Assembly (NCBI RefSeq): GCF_001758785.1
Contig: NZ_LROM01000071.1
Location: 124,001-188,000, forward strand
From: Duganella phyllosphaerae
Lineage (GTDB): Bacteria; Pseudomonadota; Gammaproteobacteria; Burkholderiales; Burkholderiaceae_D
DNA: 64,000 nt
Direction of reading: 5' to 3'
Both the position numbers and the translations under genes were made by a program. The notes under the pieces were generated by a model that saw only the letters and a program-made list of their open reading frames with translations, did not search any database and was not told where the DNA came from. Numbering within the stretch: position 1 is the first letter of the stretch; every line of letters starts with the position of its first letter. Shown piece after piece: positions 63,258 to 64,000 of the stretch.

Positions 63258-64000
63258 TTGATCGTCGCCCGCGGGTCGCTGTACACGCGCCTGGCCCTGC
63301 GTGTGAGCATGGTGATCGCCGCCAGCGCGGCGGTGCTCTTGGGGGCGATCTGGTACACCACGCAAGTAGCTGCAAATGAAGCCTACGACCGCCTATTGAC
63401 CGGCAACGCGCTGCAAATTGCCGAGAACACCTGGCTACAGGGCGACAGCGTCACGGTCGATGTACCGGTTGCCGCGTTCATGCTCACGCCCGGCGTACGG
63501 ACGTTTTACACGGTGCTCGATCCGCAGGGACGCAGCATTGCCGGCGACCCGGATTTCAAGCCCGACATTCCGTGGGAGCGATTGTCCGAAGGGCCGCTGC
63601 TGTCCGACGGCGTCTACCAGGACGCCGACGTGCGCATCGTCGTGCTGGGGCGGCGCCTGGCCATCGACAATGCGCACCCGTGGGCAGTGGTGGCGGTGGC
63701 ACAGACCAAGGCTGCGCGGCTCTCGTTTGCCAAAAACCTGTCCGGCAATGCGCTGATCGTGATCGCCGTGATGGCCATCCTGACAGTATTGGCCTCGACG
63801 TTCACGCTGTACCAGACGCTGGCGCCGCTCGAGCGCATCGAGCAGGCGCTGGCCGCGCGTGACCCCAACGACCTGGCGCCGCTGGCAATGGAAGTGCCGG
63901 CCGAAATCCATGCGCTGGTCAGCGCGATCAATGGCTTCATGCAGCGCCTCGCGCTGCACCAGGGCTTGCTGCGCCGCGTGATCGGCGACGCCGCGCACCA
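63258..64000 (+). CDS. TctE-like sensor histidine kinase (3' end outside window)
   Basis: The reading frame opens at a TTG (63258), eleven bases after the regulator stop, and runs past the window end. The first in-frame ATG (63309) falls inside the first membrane span, so TTG is preferred. Visible are TM1 (about 10-36), a periplasmic 2CSK_N-type domain (NEAYDRLLTGNALQIAEN through FYTVLDPQGRSIAGDPDF), TM2 (about 160-182), HAMP-like helices and the beginning of the H box (RRVIGDAAH), which is cut at the last base. The 2CSK_N domain is typical of TctE-like kinases. It pairs with the preceding regulator. Confidence 0.88.
   Translation, partial: MIVARGSLYTRLALRVSMVIAASAAVLLGAIWYTTQVAANEAYDRLLTGNALQIAENTWLQGDSVTVDVPVAAFMLTPGVRTFYTVLDPQGRSIAGDPDFKPDIPWERLSEGPLLSDGVYQDADVRIVVLGRRLAIDNAHPWAVVAVAQTKAARLSFAKNLSGNALIVIAVMAILTVLASTFTLYQTLAPLERIEQALAARDPNDLAPLAMEVPAEIHALVSAINGFMQRLALHQGLLRRVIGDAAH

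Overview
The window is a compact, GC-rich stretch of bacterial chromosome. The gene families suggest a soil- or plant-associated betaproteobacterium of the Oxalobacteraceae type (Massilia, Duganella, Janthinobacterium and relatives). This is an inference from the monomeric isocitrate dehydrogenase, the porin type, the pectin-degradation genes, the many TonB receptors and periplasmic enzymes, and the codon usage; there is no rRNA in the window. I saw no insertion sequence, prophage, CRISPR array or replication origin.

Layout. 1-1441: 3' end of a multi-CheW-domain chemotaxis protein. 1466-7667: pectin side-chain utilisation (GH53 endo-galactanase, PL1 pectate lyase, galactose 1-dehydrogenase) and a siderophore-type TonB receptor; the galactanase and galactose dehydrogenase genes share a near-identical promoter layout. 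7716-7791: tRNA-Gly(GCC). 7976-15917: a five-gene run with a complete RND efflux pump (adaptor, permease, outer-membrane factor) followed by its probable two-component system. 16046-17948: TetR repressor divergent from a TetX-like flavin monooxygenase, with twin palindromic operators. 17970-21911: a TPR-tailed alpha/beta hydrolase and an ABC-2 exporter. 22192-27855: monomeric isocitrate dehydrogenase, an AEC carrier, a DedA protein and an amino acid:cation symporter. 28089-33067: trehalase, GH9 glucanase and an S41 peptidase-like protein.

33118-40915 is the most interesting block. An ECF sigma factor and RskA-type anti-sigma factor are divergent from a TonB-dependent receptor, followed by DUF4331 protein, small lipoprotein, TPR protein and HupE/UreJ-like membrane protein. 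The same promoter-like signal (TGAATCCG, 15 bases, CGTA) lies before the receptor and before the DUF4331 operon, so the block looks like one self-contained ECF regulon. The sigma factor carries two cysteines 50 residues apart, the spacing I recall for the redox switch of mycobacterial SigK.

40953-50568: a DUF1275 protein, the rhamnogalacturonan pair PL11 and GH105, a tellurium-resistance-type operon (TerD, TerD-vWA, AIM24), an isochorismatase remnant and a large unassigned secreted glycosidase-like protein. 50669-54334: a small unknown protein, a succinate-semialdehyde-type dehydrogenase and a CPA2 cation:proton antiporter. 54335-64000: a minus-strand run (CocE/NonD hydrolase, orphan TRAP binding protein, metallo-beta-lactamase-fold lipoprotein, porin, taurine/nitrate-type ABC importer) divergent from a TctDE-like two-component system whose kinase runs off the window. 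It looks like a regulated uptake and hydrolysis locus for an unknown organic compound.
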